The position numbers and the translations under genes are program-made. From Isoetes taiwanensis (taxonomy: Eukaryota; Streptophyta; Lycopodiopsida; Isoetales; Isoetaceae), in the NCBI GenBank assembly GCA_021234155.1, contig JAJEKV010000787.1, forward strand, positions 26,750 to 90,749: DNA of 64,000 bases. The letters are read 5' to 3'. The notes under the pieces were generated by a model, which saw only the letters and a program-made list of their open reading frames with translations, made no database searches and was not told the DNA's origin. Positions 1 through 10,630 of the stretch are shown here, piece by piece (position 1 is the stretch's first letter; each line of letters opens with the position of its first letter).

Positions 1-3000
1 TCCGTCGACTTTTGTGCCTCACCTTTCTACCAGTGGTGGCTATGGCAAACAGAAAGAATTTCTTATTGGGTTCCACAATTAACTCTTCTTCCTCCTCTGT
101 TCCTTATCCAGTCCCTGACGTCATTGCCTCAAATGGGTGGTCGGATTCCAGACATACCTTGCTTACAAAATGGCAGGTGTCTTCAGATGTTCTTATTGCC
201 TTGGCATATTTTTCCATCCCATTAGAAATCATCTATTTCATCTTTAAGTCTCAGGTAAAATCATCAATTCCTTGAGCTGGTTTTCTTTTTTCTATAAGAA
301 GTTTGAAATGCTATTTTTATCAACATGTGGTACATTTATTTCAAATTGATGCCTCAGTATACAAAAAATTTGGCCTATGTAACCTGCAGGTATTTCCCTA
401 TCGATGGGTTGTAGCTCAATTTGGCCTCTTTATTGTCCTCTGTGGCACTACACATTTGCTTACAGTATGGCATTACAGTGCAAATACAGCTGCTGCTCAT
501 ATAGTCATGACTGTTTTCAAAGTGTTAACTGCTCTTGTATCATGTTCAACTGCCGTGCTTCTGGTTTGGGTGATCCCTGAAACTTTGGATGTGAAGAAAA
601 GGGAGCAGTTCTACACTCAAAAGGTAAGAAAGTTTGATATGTCGCTTATAAAATTTGCCCCTGATGTAACAACCTTAGGTTCCCTGCTTTCTTATCATGG
701 GAGACTAATTGAGGATTGCAGACTGCAGAGCTTGGTATTGAAGTGGGGAAGATAAAGAAAGATGAACAAACATTGCGGAGTGTTCGGATGTTGACAGACG
801 AGATTCGTAGCACACTAGATAGAAAGACAATTTTAGAAACAACTATAATGGAGTTAGCCAGAACCCTCAATTTGGAAAGCTGTGATATCTGGATGCCAAA
901 GCACGGTGAACCGGATCTTGAGCTTACCCATAGGTTTGGAGCAGGATTCAACTTTTCCAAAATTCCAGTTACACATGGGATTATTAGAAGGGTAAGCATA
1001 GGATGTGTATTTCCATGGTAATCAATTATTTGAATATGAAAAGTTCTTGATGAAGTCTATCTCCTACTTGTATACTCAGGTTTTAAGTAGCCATACTGCA
1101 AAGGTCATTCCAGATCTAAATGATATTATTACAGAAACAAGTTTGGATAGTCCGGGTAGTGCAGCAAATTTCAGCCCAGGTAGCGTAGCAAGCTCTGGTA
1201 GCTTAGCAAGCCCAGGTGGTGTAGTTAGCCCCGGAAGGTCTACAAGCCTAGATGGAAAGAATTTGGCAGATGCAACTACGCTCAACCGAGACACAATCTT
1301 ACGGAAATCTCAAACTGGGAGGATTGCAGCTGTACGGCTTCCAATCCTTACATTTGAAGACAACAATACAGATGCAGAAAGTTTCGGAATTATGTTACTT
1401 GCATTGCCTAAAGATTCAGCAAAGCCTTTTTCTGCACATGATCTTGAGTTGATTAATAATGTCGCCGACCAGGTAACCATTGATCCCTTTACCTTTTAAA
1501 GATAAAACTTTTAGCTTATGTCAAGAATAAATGCCTGGCACATTTCTGGGACAAAATTTTTTGCTTCGCACATATAGTAATGTTTCGTAGTTATATCTGA
1601 TTGTTTGAACTTCAAAATAACCATGTTTCTATTAGTGGATATTTTGGTAATTTTAACAGGAAGCACATACTTTAAACCTCTTCCCAGTGGACATATTTTT
1701 GCCATTCATATATTTGCAGCTTATGAAAATTTATTGTTTGATGTCTGAATCTCTTGCATCTCTAGCAATCCACTCAGAATGTACATTTTGCAGGTCGCTG
1801 TTGCTCTTTCACACGCAGCTGTAGTGGAAGAAGCAACAAGGAGCAGAGATAAACTAATGGAGCAGAATGTTGCCCTTCAGATAGCAAAACAGGAAGCTGA
1901 AGCTGCAGTCATTGCTCGGAATGAGTTCCTAGCTGTCATGAACCACGAAATGAGGACACCTATGCACGCCATCCTTGCATTGTCATCTCTACTTCTTGAT
2001 TGTCCCTTGGGTGAAGATGAGCGCTTAATGGTGGAAACGATTACTAAAAGTGGAAACCTGCTTGCCATGCTAATCAATGATGTACTAGATTTTTCAAAGC
2101 TGGAGGCAGGAAGCTTGTCATTAGATGTCCATCCATTTGTTCTCCCTGAACTTCTCAAGGAAGCTGAGAGACTTGTCATACCAATGGCAGATTCCAAAAC
2201 TCTGTCAGTATCTATGAACTGCCAAAGCGGGCTTCCTATCAATGTCATAGGGGACAGCAATGTCGCCTTCTGCAGATAATACTAAATGTGGTATGTATTT
2301 AGGTTTTGCAGTATTGATTGATTTAAACATTGCTGTGAAAGTGAAAGCAGCTAGCGCTTGCAGGTTGGTAATGCTATTAAATTCACCAAGGAAGGAAGTG
2401 TAACCATCACAGTCAGTTCAAAAAAGGCAGAAGATTTGGAAGATGACCCTAGTTCACCTGGACAGCAGAAAACCGAAAAACATTATCTACATGTTGAAGT
2501 TAAAGATACTGGCATTGGCATTAAGGCATCTGACATACATCGCCTGTTTAAAAGTTTGTGCAAGCAGATAGCAACCGCGACTTCGTAATTTTAGGCGGAA
2601 CTGGTTTGGGTCTTGCCATCTCGCAGAAATTTGTTGAGGTAATGCTTTCTTGTCAGCATCTGAGCTATTAAATTGTATCCTGCTAAAGCTGACTAATTCA
2701 TCAATTGTCAGTTGATGGGAGGCAAGATATCTCTGGAAAGTGAAGGCATCGGCAAGGGTACAACCTGCAAATTCTTTATTGTTCTTCTAGTTATCCCAGA
2801 GGATGAGTGCAGCTTAACTACGCCAGGACCAAGACCTGCTGTAGGACCTGGTTCTCCTGAGGATTTTAGAGAACAGGCATTGGCAACTGAAGCAGGACCA
2901 AGAGAAGCACAACCTCCTGAGGCAGTTAGTGGTGGAGCAGAAATTAAAGCACAGCCTGTGGCAGAAAGTGGACCAAAGCCTGGTATAGAAGCTAAACTAG

Positions 3001-4383
3001 AAGCTCAAGCACAACCCGTTGTGAGGCTTGAAGAAGAATATAGAATAGAACCTAGGACAGAAGCTGTAGGAAAATCTATTAAATTTGAGGTGGAATTGGT
3101 TGAAAAGGGAGTACAAACTGTTGTTGAAAAGGGAGTGCAAACTGTTGCAGAACCTAGTGGAGGAGTCCAAGAGGAAATTAGAGCACAGCCAAGTGCGAAA
3201 ACGGTAGCAGAGTTTAAAGCAGAAATTGGAGCAGGATTAGATGCAGAATCTAAAGTAGAACCTGTTGCAAAATCTAGAATAGAAACTGGAGAAGAACATA
3301 AAGCTCGACTCACTACAACAGACACTATGCAAGAAACCAAAGCTGGACCTATTGCAGAAATCAAAGAGGAACATAGAGCGCAACCAGTTACAAAATCTGT
3401 GGCAGACTTTAAAGCAGAAACTGGGGCTGGACTAAATGAAACAAAAACAGAACCTGGACTTCAACCTGTTATGAGACTTGAAGGAGAGCCTACAGCTGGA
3501 GTAGCATCAACTGCAGAATCTAGAATAGAACCTGCTGCAGTATCTGCTGTCTCAAGTGCAGAAGTTGTAGTGGAAACAAAACCTGAAGTAAAATCTAGTG
3601 CAGAATCTAGTACATCTAGAAGGATAATGCAAGCTGGCGAATTGAAATCATTAAAAGTAAGAGAAAGAAAGCTTTTCCTCCAAGATCTAATATCAAAAAT
3701 AATTCTAAACATAATCGATTTGCAAACTAAATTTTCGTAATGCAAAACTTGAATTCAAACTTTTAACAAGAGAGTAGCTATTTTACTGACTCATCTAAGG
3801 AACAGGTCATGGTTGTAGATGACAATGGAATTAATAGAATTGTTACAAAAAGGCTATTGGATACTATTGGATGCAAATCCACGGTCGTAGATTCTGGAGA
3901 GAACTGTCTTGCCACATTACACAGCCAGGGAATTAAATTTTTCAACCTCATCCTCATGGATCTGCTAATGCCAGAGGTGATATGATCCTCCCCTTCATAA
4001 TAATAACCTAATATAATTAAATTGGGATTAATACTGATTTGAGTGATTAAGTGTTGCTGTTTGTTAAAGTGGTTAAAGTCACACTAACATCTTACAAAGG
4101 CCAACTTCTTAAATGAGAAAGTATCTAATTCTAAACATATACAACCATAAGATATTGTTGCTGTCTTATATAAATATCATCTATCTTTTTTCAGATGGAT
4201 GGGTTTCCAAGCAACCACAGAAATTTTTTGCGCTATGGAAATGTTAGACCTCTAATAGTTGCATTAACAGCTAATGCAGATCAGAAAACTAAGGACAAAG
4301 TTTATGAAATTGGAATGGATGGGCTGTTAAATAAGCCCATCTTTGTGAATATATTAAACGGCATTGTTAAAGTACTTAGATAG
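1..4383 (+). CDS. ETR: ETR-type ethylene receptor, 5'-truncated by window edge, nine visible exons
   Basis: Ethylene-binding histidine-kinase-like receptor of the ER membrane. Exons read from GT-AG sites: <1-254, 390-623, 722-991, 1080-1472, 1794-2290, 2364-2638, 2712-3656, 3806-3976, 4195-4383. Exon 1 gives a hydrophobic leader ([13 protein letters not shown]) and TM1 ([15 protein letters not shown]). Exon 2 gives VFPYRW and [11 protein letters not shown], with the Cys and His that bind copper in ETR1. Exons 3-4 hold the GAF domain, exon 5 the H-box ([15 protein letters not shown]), exon 6 the N box (GNAIKF), G1 (DTGIGI) and G2 (GGTGLGLAI). Exons 8-9 hold a complete receiver (VVDDN, phospho-Asp in [22 protein letters not shown]). 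The kinase boxes suggest subfamily I, the leader is subfamily-II-like. The N-terminal Cys-x-Cys of ETR1 is not seen. One base is missing from A-runs near 2259 and near 2551; adding one A to each restores the frame. Confidence 0.93.
1149..1247 (+). repeat. 18-bp in-frame tandem repeat in the GAF domain of the receptor
   Basis: Five degenerate 18-bp units within exon 4 encode six-residue repeats close to SPGSVA ([30 protein letters not shown]). They sit where other ETR proteins have a GAF loop before the conserved strand read here as [12 protein letters not shown]. Units keep the frame, so this looks like an expanded surface loop in a functional protein. A spliced-out segment is possible, but I see no splice sites flanking it. 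Confidence 0.85.
2790..3656 (+). repeat. Low-complexity repeat-encoded linker between kinase and receiver domains
   Basis: About 288 codons in exon 7 with no stop, rich in Ala, Glu, Lys, Pro, Val and Gly, built of degenerate short repeats (EKGVQTV twice in a row at 3109-3150; [11 protein letters not shown] near 3211 and again as [11 protein letters not shown] near 3403). It follows the last kinase strand ([13 protein letters not shown]) and ends at a consensus donor (gtaaga at 3657); the next exon opens the receiver with VMVVDDN. Known ETR proteins have a linker of a few tens of residues here. The stretch looks intrinsically disordered. The open frame over 860 bases argues that it is translated. 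Confidence 0.85.
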
Positions 4384-5445
4384 CGGACGGATATTTCAAT
4401 GGGAGTAATTCTTCACTCCGGCGACTATGGCGGTGTTGTATAATAGAATGAAATTTATTGCTTCCTTTGAGCAAATTTCCTTTTAAGATTTTCAAAGAAC
4501 ATGAGAGGAATCAAATAGTAATAGGATAAAACTTCTCAAGTAGAAAAAAGATTCGTTTTTGTTTTGTTTTTTTGTCCTCGAGCTTCGGCAACATGACTTA
4601 ACAAATTTGTTTGGCTAGAGAAATGGGTGCGGAACCCAAGGACAATCATTTCCTCGAATTATAGTGTTTGGGATTACCAAATCCACATATTCCAGCATTG
4701 TTTTGCCAGCCCCCTTTAAACCAAAGAGAGCCTTGGATTCTGCCCAGCTTGCTAGTTGCTTGTAACACTGGGCACAAGAATCAATCCCACATGTTTGCCA
4801 TCTCTTTACAATCTCGCATCAATCACAATACCTAATGGACCTTCTTGTGCAATTCCAATAGTAACCATTATGGAGGGGATGTCTCTTCATAAAACTTGTT
4901 GATGTCAAGCTTGAATAAACTCTTAATGGCATTCAAATGACATCCAGTCCCTTTAGGAAGGGAAGCTTTTCTCGTGGCACTAGTTTTAAAAAATTTGAAC
5001 ATGCAAGCGAGACCTTGAAGAGGGGCTGGCGTGCTTATATGAAAATAGTAGAGTCTTGTAAATGAGGTGAATACCTGGAGACTTCACCTTTTTTCTAAGA
5101 TCATCCTTGTGAATTTGGTTTTTAAAATTTTACTCTGCAATACTATGCCAAATATACTGATTTCCCCTTCGATTTACTCCATTTTGCACTTCCACCAGGC
5201 AATTTTAAATATTGCACCTTCTTCATTCCCCCATGATACAAAGTTGCGAATCAGCTCCTCTAATTCCTGCACCCTTCTCCCTAGAGCAAGTAGAATTAAC
5301 GACACACATACACATACATGCACGCACACACAAATTATTTAATACATCCTACGATGCAAGTTTCTATGGTGCAAGTTTGGACTGGCGCATCGTTCACAAC
5401 ATTTTCTTTGCACGATTTATCTTCTGGATTTCTATTTTGGACTGA
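4384..5445. other. Receptor 3' flank, no gene recognised
   Basis: AT-rich sequence after the receptor stop. It contains T-rich runs near 4555-4575 and an impure CA-rich microsatellite at about 5302-5332. Short open frames here (for example 5067-5342) have low-complexity ends and no recognisable motif. I see no RNA gene. Confidence 0.6.
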
Positions 5446-5828
5446 TCTAGAACGTTCTAGAATATATTATTTTGATTTTTTGTAAAGTTTCCAAAACTTT
5501 CTATTTTAGAGTGAGATGCTTACCACCTAAGCATCTGGAATATTCTAAAACATTCTACTTTGTTTTTTTGCGAAGTTTCAGAAAATATTCTATATTTAGA
5601 TTAAGGTGCTTATCCATGAGTATCTAGACCATTCTAGATTTGACCCTGTCCAATTTTTTAAAAGGGCTTTCTATTTTTAAACTGAAGTGCTTACGCATAA
5701 GAATCTACAATATTCTAGAACATTTCAAAACATTGTATTTTGAATTGTATAAGTTTTCAAAAAAACTTTCTATTTTTTGATCGAGGTGCTTATCCTTGAG
5801 CATCTACAATATTCTAAAACATTTTAGA
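5446..5828. repeat. AT-rich tandem repeat, ~80-95-bp units, left of the transposon
   Basis: Four diverged units share a core reading roughly TTTCTATTTTTAGATTGAGG, then TGCTTATCCATGAGCATCTA and a TTCTAGAA-like end. The GTGCTTA-type cores fall near 5515, 5606, 5686 and 5786. The same unit type in the same orientation reappears at 10462-10630, on the other side of the element at 5829-10461, so the element may have landed inside one repeat array. Confidence 0.75.
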
Positions 5829-5853
5829 AAGTCGTATTTAATTAAAGTGGGAC
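5829..5853 (+). repeat. Left 25-bp terminal inverted repeat
   Basis: Exact reverse complement of 10437-10461. Similarity stops abruptly on the inner side (AAATC against TCATT). Confidence 0.8.
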
Positions 5854-6054
5854 AAATCTTGAATTTTGGGACTCGGATTGAAAATAGGACTCACACCCCA
5901 TAAATTTTTTTTTTGAATTGATTGCTTGAATAAATTCTGAGATCACACACAAAGAATTGGGTTACTTGTTTTCATCATAAATTTTACAAACCACTAGTTG
6001 AGAAAGTTTTTCAAGCTTCTCAATATTATCTACCCTCATACAATGATATAGCAT

Positions 6055-8010
6055 GGAGGTTGCTCATGGCTTTGTCCATCTCCCTTTTGGGATCTTGTGT
6101 GTGTTGTCCTTTGCGGTGTGAGAACACGGATATGACCATACCACACACTCCACCAATTCCCTCCTTTGAGGATCGGCATAATTTGCCCTCCACTTCTTCT
6201 CCCGGTCGATCGATTGTATTGCTTCTTCAAGTTGCCCTTCTTGTGTCTCCCAATGGGCTCCCAATATTGAATTTGGAATCCGGGGCGCAACTCTCCTCTC
6301 CATCGGGCATAGTGGTGGTTACATCGGAGAGTGCCACCTAACCATATTTGAGGGGCCTTACTAGCACAAAGTATCCTTCCTTGATGTCCTCAAAGGGATC
6401 CCACTCGGGAAGATCAAACCACTTGGCTTTGAGGCCTTACTTCCCACAAACCACTTGGAACCCTTGTTAGGACCCAAGTGAACATTCTTAAACGTGCTTG
6501 CTCCTTGAGAACCCTCCCATCTTGACTACGGCAAAAACCCGTCTCTTAGCTTCCTCCCACATGGTTGTTCGGTTTCTAAGCATGTCACAACTTTCTCGAT
6601 TACTTGATTAGGGAGTCCATTTGATTTTTTCTTAAGAGTGGAGGTGTGCTTTCCATTTGAACATCATCCGGTCGTTATGTAATCCTTGATGCCCTTCACT
6701 AGTTGGCTAGAGTCTTTGTGTCTTGAAGGGAGGTAGTGGTTTTAGGGCCCTTTAGGAATGAGAACTTCACCCGGCCTGACACCCCTTTGCCATAACTTCG
6801 ATTCCTTATGCAGGGCATCCACAACTTGTCACTGGTCTCCACTTATATTGCATGATTGGTATTCCATCCCTAACCCAAAACTTGAATTGAAGTGGCTTTT
6901 GTGTGTCTGTCAAGCTGGTCCTTACCATCTAGCAAGTATCCCTCTACAAATGATTTCCAATGCAACCTCATCCATCAAGAAAGCCATTGGGTTGGGGTCA
7001 ATGCGACTCTCAAACACATCCATTAGTTCGGGGAGACTAGTCACGTTTTCTCTCTTGAGCTTGGTGGAGAAAGTTCAAAAGAATCCATCTATATCATCAT
7101 CGTATGCCCCAACCATCATGAATCCCACTTTCACAACTTTGAATACTCCCCTTCTTCATCAAGTATGACATTGCCCCAAACATCCATCTATTCTTGTTTT
7201 CTTTCCAACGGTTGTCCAATTGAACACATAGCTCCTCGGTGGGTGGTTTCTCAAGTAAGGGAAATCATCCCAAGTCCTCCTTGATTCACTAGACACCTTG
7301 GATGTGAGCTTTTTATACGCCTTTGGCAACAAAGCGGTTGATCATCCATCAAAGCCTCAAAAATGGGTCTTTGAAGGGAATACCTCCTCCCTTCTTCTCG
7401 ATCCTTTCTCTAGTGTTCTCAAGCACTTGAAAATAGAGCTCACATGGAAGTTTGGATCATCCCTCCATAGATCAAGCACAAAATGACCATATGTTCAGTT
7501 CCATGACCATGTGTTAAGACACCCCGGACTTACTTTCATCTGAAAAGCGTTTTGACAACGCAGGTAAAGGATCTAGCTTTGGCAAGAAAGTCTTGTGTTG
7601 GTCCATCTTATCATGAATTATACACAAAAATTTGTCGGCTACATCTCGGAAAATGTTCTCCCTTTGCCAATACAACTGTCTACATGATATTTGGTCCCTT
7701 TGGTGATCTGCAAATTGCTCCCTAATTGCCATTCTTTCTTTCTCTATTGCGGTTGATGCAAGTGTATCCTTGAGTTGAATGCAAGTGTTGCACTTTGAGA
7801 ATGGCATGTGTTGTAGGACACTCACGTCACGAGAAGTGAGTGCTCCATAACTGCTGAAATGTGATTGAGAAAAGGCCTACCTCGGTGGTTTCCGGGATGG
7901 AGTTGACCTCCTTAAGGCACTCCTTTTGGATATAGTGTTGTGGCAACACCCTTTGCACCACTTTCGCTGCAGGTGCTCGTTCGTTCCGCCGACTTGTGGG
8001 GCATAGATTG
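6055..8010 (-). pseudogene. Decayed DUF7869-like (transposon-type) protein gene
   Basis: The minus strand reads through several frames. First come ECLKEVNSIPETTEVGLFS and MPFSKCNTCIQLKD with a Cys-x2-Cys pair (7825-7760), then IIHDKMDQHKTFLPKLDPLP (~7610-7550). Next are GHFVLDLWRDDPNFHV (~7475), CVQLDNRWKENKNRWMFGAM (~7225-7165) and GAYDDDIDGFFELFTKLK (~7095-7045). The tail is KWFDLPEWDPFEDIKEGYFV (~6425-6365). The order Cys pair, DGMDQ-like, QLDN/ENKN, GHTHEDID-like is what I recall for DUF7869 proteins, a repetitive family common outside flowering plants and probably transposon-borne. Stops and frame changes near 7500, 7340 and 7130 make it a pseudogene. The family name is from memory; the motif series is read from the sequence. 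Confidence 0.7.
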
Positions 8011-8216
8011 AGACATGTATCTCACAAAGCTCGAAGGCTGCAATGGCCTTGAGTATTTGCTCTAGGTTTCAAAGTGAGTGCATTACCATGTTGGAACAAA
8101 GCGTGCCCTTTTCTAGCGGCAGCGAGGGCGGGGAGACAAAGGCGGCGTGAGGCGAGAATGTCGAAGGTTTGAACCCGAATCTTTGCCGAACACATTCTTG
8201 AGAATGCGAGATTGAG

Positions 8217-9180
8217 GTGAGTTTACTTTGCTCTATCGGTGTTTCTCGACTTCATGAGTCGGCTTCGTTCCTTTCAATACCTTTTCTTTTCATTCTCAAC
8301 TTCATGAGTCGAAAACTTCGTTCCTTTCGGCCGGATATCATTTCGGGGAGTTCCATGTCAGCGACTCGGATCATTTGTCAATATCTAGCGGCGGTTCCGT
8401 CCAGGGAGGACAATGCACTCCACAAAAGACAATCGAGCAAGACACTTGCTCCACGACCCGGAAAGGGCCGAAAAGATAATGATCCCCATATGGATCGATG
8501 AGCGGAAATATGGTGAGCCAAACTCCATTTAGGGGATCGGTGGTCGCCAAGCTTGTAATATTTGGCGTCAATGGGTATTAGCTGCGGTATACCCACGATA
8601 AAGGCGTCCCGAGATTAACACCTCACGGATCGAGCCAAAGCGGGCATAAAATAGTGTATCAGAGGCCTAGAGCTAAGAAATTGTTGAATGGTGCACAGGC
8701 GGGAGTTGAAGTGGGCATATGGTCTTGTATGGCAAAGAAAAATATTGTCAATGTTCTTGGTGTTCTCGGCCTTCCGTTTTGAAGTTCAAGTTCGTTTGGG
8801 AAGCGAAAGGTCGAGCATGTGTCGGACCTCGATCCGACCACCACAAAGGGGAGCCTATAATGATGAAAAGGCGGACGGGGTTTATGAGCAATTCTAGGAC
8901 TATGGCAAACACAACCAGCTGATCATAGGCGACTCAGCCTACAAGTGCTATCATATGGCATAAAAATACAATCATTGCTAAGCCATATCGACACGAAGAG
9001 TATGAGGCGGATAGGTGGTTGTCCTTGATTTGTGTCTGTCTTGGCGGAATCCTCTTTGCCATTCTTGTCGCCCGATGTGATTAGGAACTATCAGGAGCCT
9101 CCACGGAACCCGATCCGGAGAGCAAAGGCGATCATGAAAGCTATGGGCGACAAATATTTTGGTGAACAAGAAGAGTGACC
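8217..9180 (+). other. Unrecognised coding-like stretch within the transposon
   Basis: Several plus-strand open pieces (8217-8501, 8688-8922, ~8985-9177). One contains a hydrophobic run (WLSLICVCLGGILFAILVA, ~9019-9075). A basic end (RRAKAIMKAMGDKYFGEQEE) closes with a stop at ~9177. I recognise no family. It might be the 3' end of a second element gene or a captured fragment. Confidence 0.3.
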
Positions 9181-9279
9181 TACGCTTTCGGATAGTCAAA
9201 TTGTGTGAATATTGTAAACAAGCGTGAACACATGTATTGAACATTTTGTAATGAATATACTTGTATATTGAGTTTTATT

Positions 9280-9640
9280 TTGCCTTTCTCGACTCACGAG
9301 TGAGAAAGGCATACTATTATTGATGAGACCATTTGTATGCTTGATTGTGTATTTGGATGCGACCACAATCTATTATGATAATGCTTGTACATTGCGTTTC
9401 ACGGGCCTTTTCATTTCGCGGTGTCGAAGCCAATTATCTCGTTAATGAAACCATTCATTATGCTTCAGCGTGTGATTGGATGCAACTATATTCTAATGAG
9501 AATGGTTGTACTTTCACTTTTATGGGCCTTTCTCGACTCGAATGAATCGAGAAAGAGACTACTCCCTAAATCATTGGATGCGGTTGTATGGAATGAATGT
9601 TCTCCATTGTAATTTGATTTCAACATTCTTTTCTTCGTTT
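9280..9640. repeat. Diverged ~115-bp repeats with TCTCGACTC motifs
   Basis: Three loose units share GATTGGATGC-type cores (near 9352, 9474, 9574), a GGGCCTTT box and TTTCTCGACTC palindromes (near 9287 and 9531, each followed by GAGTGAGAAAG or GAATCGAGAAAG). The TCGACT(T)CATGAGTCGA motif also occurs at 8246-8268 and 8299-8313. Function unknown. Confidence 0.5.
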
Positions 9641-10436
9641 TGACTAATGGCACCGTAATTGTTAATCATACTCTCCTTGCTCAGTGGTTGGGCACGAGAT
9701 CAGGCACCAACACGAGATCCCGCTCGGGCATCCGCAGAGACGCTCGGTGACACGAGATCCAGCTCAAATTTGAGGAAGAAATACCGATTACGGCGCGAAT
9801 CCAGCTCCGCTACACTCTTGCGGCCTTTGGGATAAGGTTGCTTTCGCCGAGGGGCACGCCATGCACACCACAGGGATAAAAAACGGCGAAGAACAAAGGC
9901 AGATCGGGAGCTCAAAGCATCTTGCAAGCATTACGCATAACATCCGCGGAGGTTGGGGAAGGAGCATATTGATGAAAAGGCTGCCCGGGGCGGAGTGGAG
10001 AATCCAGGTGGGCCAGGTCGGTAGCTCGAGAGGCACCTCCATGTGAGGCATTCCACACTCTTCGGGTTGCCCCCAAGGCTTACGGTCGAGGCATTGAAGA
10101 AGCGCTAGCAAGTTAATCCCCAAGGTGGACCACCTACCCCGATGATGTAGCGTACGGCAAGACCGCCATGGTCTCAAGCGTCCGATGTAAAAATACATTG
10201 TACCTATTCAATTTATTAATAAAAATTCTCTTCCAACTAGATATTTGGTTTCAATCTTTAATGAATTTCCTTTGTTTCAGTTGCATTGTTCTTGTTCTCG
10301 ACTCGCTAACCAGAGAAAACTGGAGCAAAGCTTGGATGCAGAGTTTTAGACAAAAATTGAATTAAGGATAGTTTTGAATTGGGGTGCTCCTTTTTATGTA
10401 AATTAACGGGGTTAGAAAAAAATGGGAATGGAATGA

Positions 10437-10461
10437 GTCCCACTTTAATTAAATACGACTT
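10437..10461 (-). repeat. Right 25-bp terminal inverted repeat
   Basis: Exact reverse complement of 5829-5853, 4.6 kb away. A chance match of this length in a window this size is very unlikely. Confidence 0.8.
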
Positions 10462-10630
10462 AGAGCTTTATAGAGCATTCTAGAACCTTTTAGAAAACTT
10501 TCTATTTTTAGGCTGAGTAATTACCCATCTAAAATATTCTTAACCATTCCAAAGCATTCTATTTTGGTTTATATAAATTTTAAAAAGAAAAACTTTTCAT
10601 TTTTAGATTGGAGTGCTTATTCATGAGCAT
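10462..10630. repeat. AT-rich repeat units, right side (same family as 5446-5828)
   Basis: Two units with TTTCTATTTTTAG, then GGAGTGCTTATTCATGAGCA (near 10607), in the same orientation as the left block. They pass directly into the 10-bp array that follows. Confidence 0.7.

Larger units (their letters stand above)
5829..10461 (-). mobile_element. Candidate 4.6-kb DNA transposon with DUF7869-like gene
   Basis: A 25-bp perfect inverted repeat (5829-5853 against 10437-10461, beginning AAGTCGTATTTAATT) bounds 4633 bases lying inside similar AT-rich repeats on both sides. The interior carries a decayed minus-strand gene (about 8010-6055) for a transposase-like protein. No clear target-site duplication: AGA lies before the left repeat and AGAGC after the right, which is too short to trust. 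The link between gene and terminal repeats is inference. The rest of the interior (8.2-10.4 kb) could be later insertions. Confidence 0.55.

Noticed and set aside
3005-3364. 119-codon open frame on the minus strand opposite the receptor linker
   Set aside because: It is the complement of repeat-rich coding sequence; the plus strand continues conserved receptor exons on both sides.
7514-7825. 103-codon minus frame considered as a stand-alone host gene
   Set aside because: Motifs continue in other frames downstream to ~6055, so it is one piece of a longer decayed transposon-type gene.
9679-9705. tRNA A-box-like TTGCTCAGTGGTTGGGCA
   Set aside because: No B box at the right distance and no cloverleaf; probably chance or a very eroded relic.
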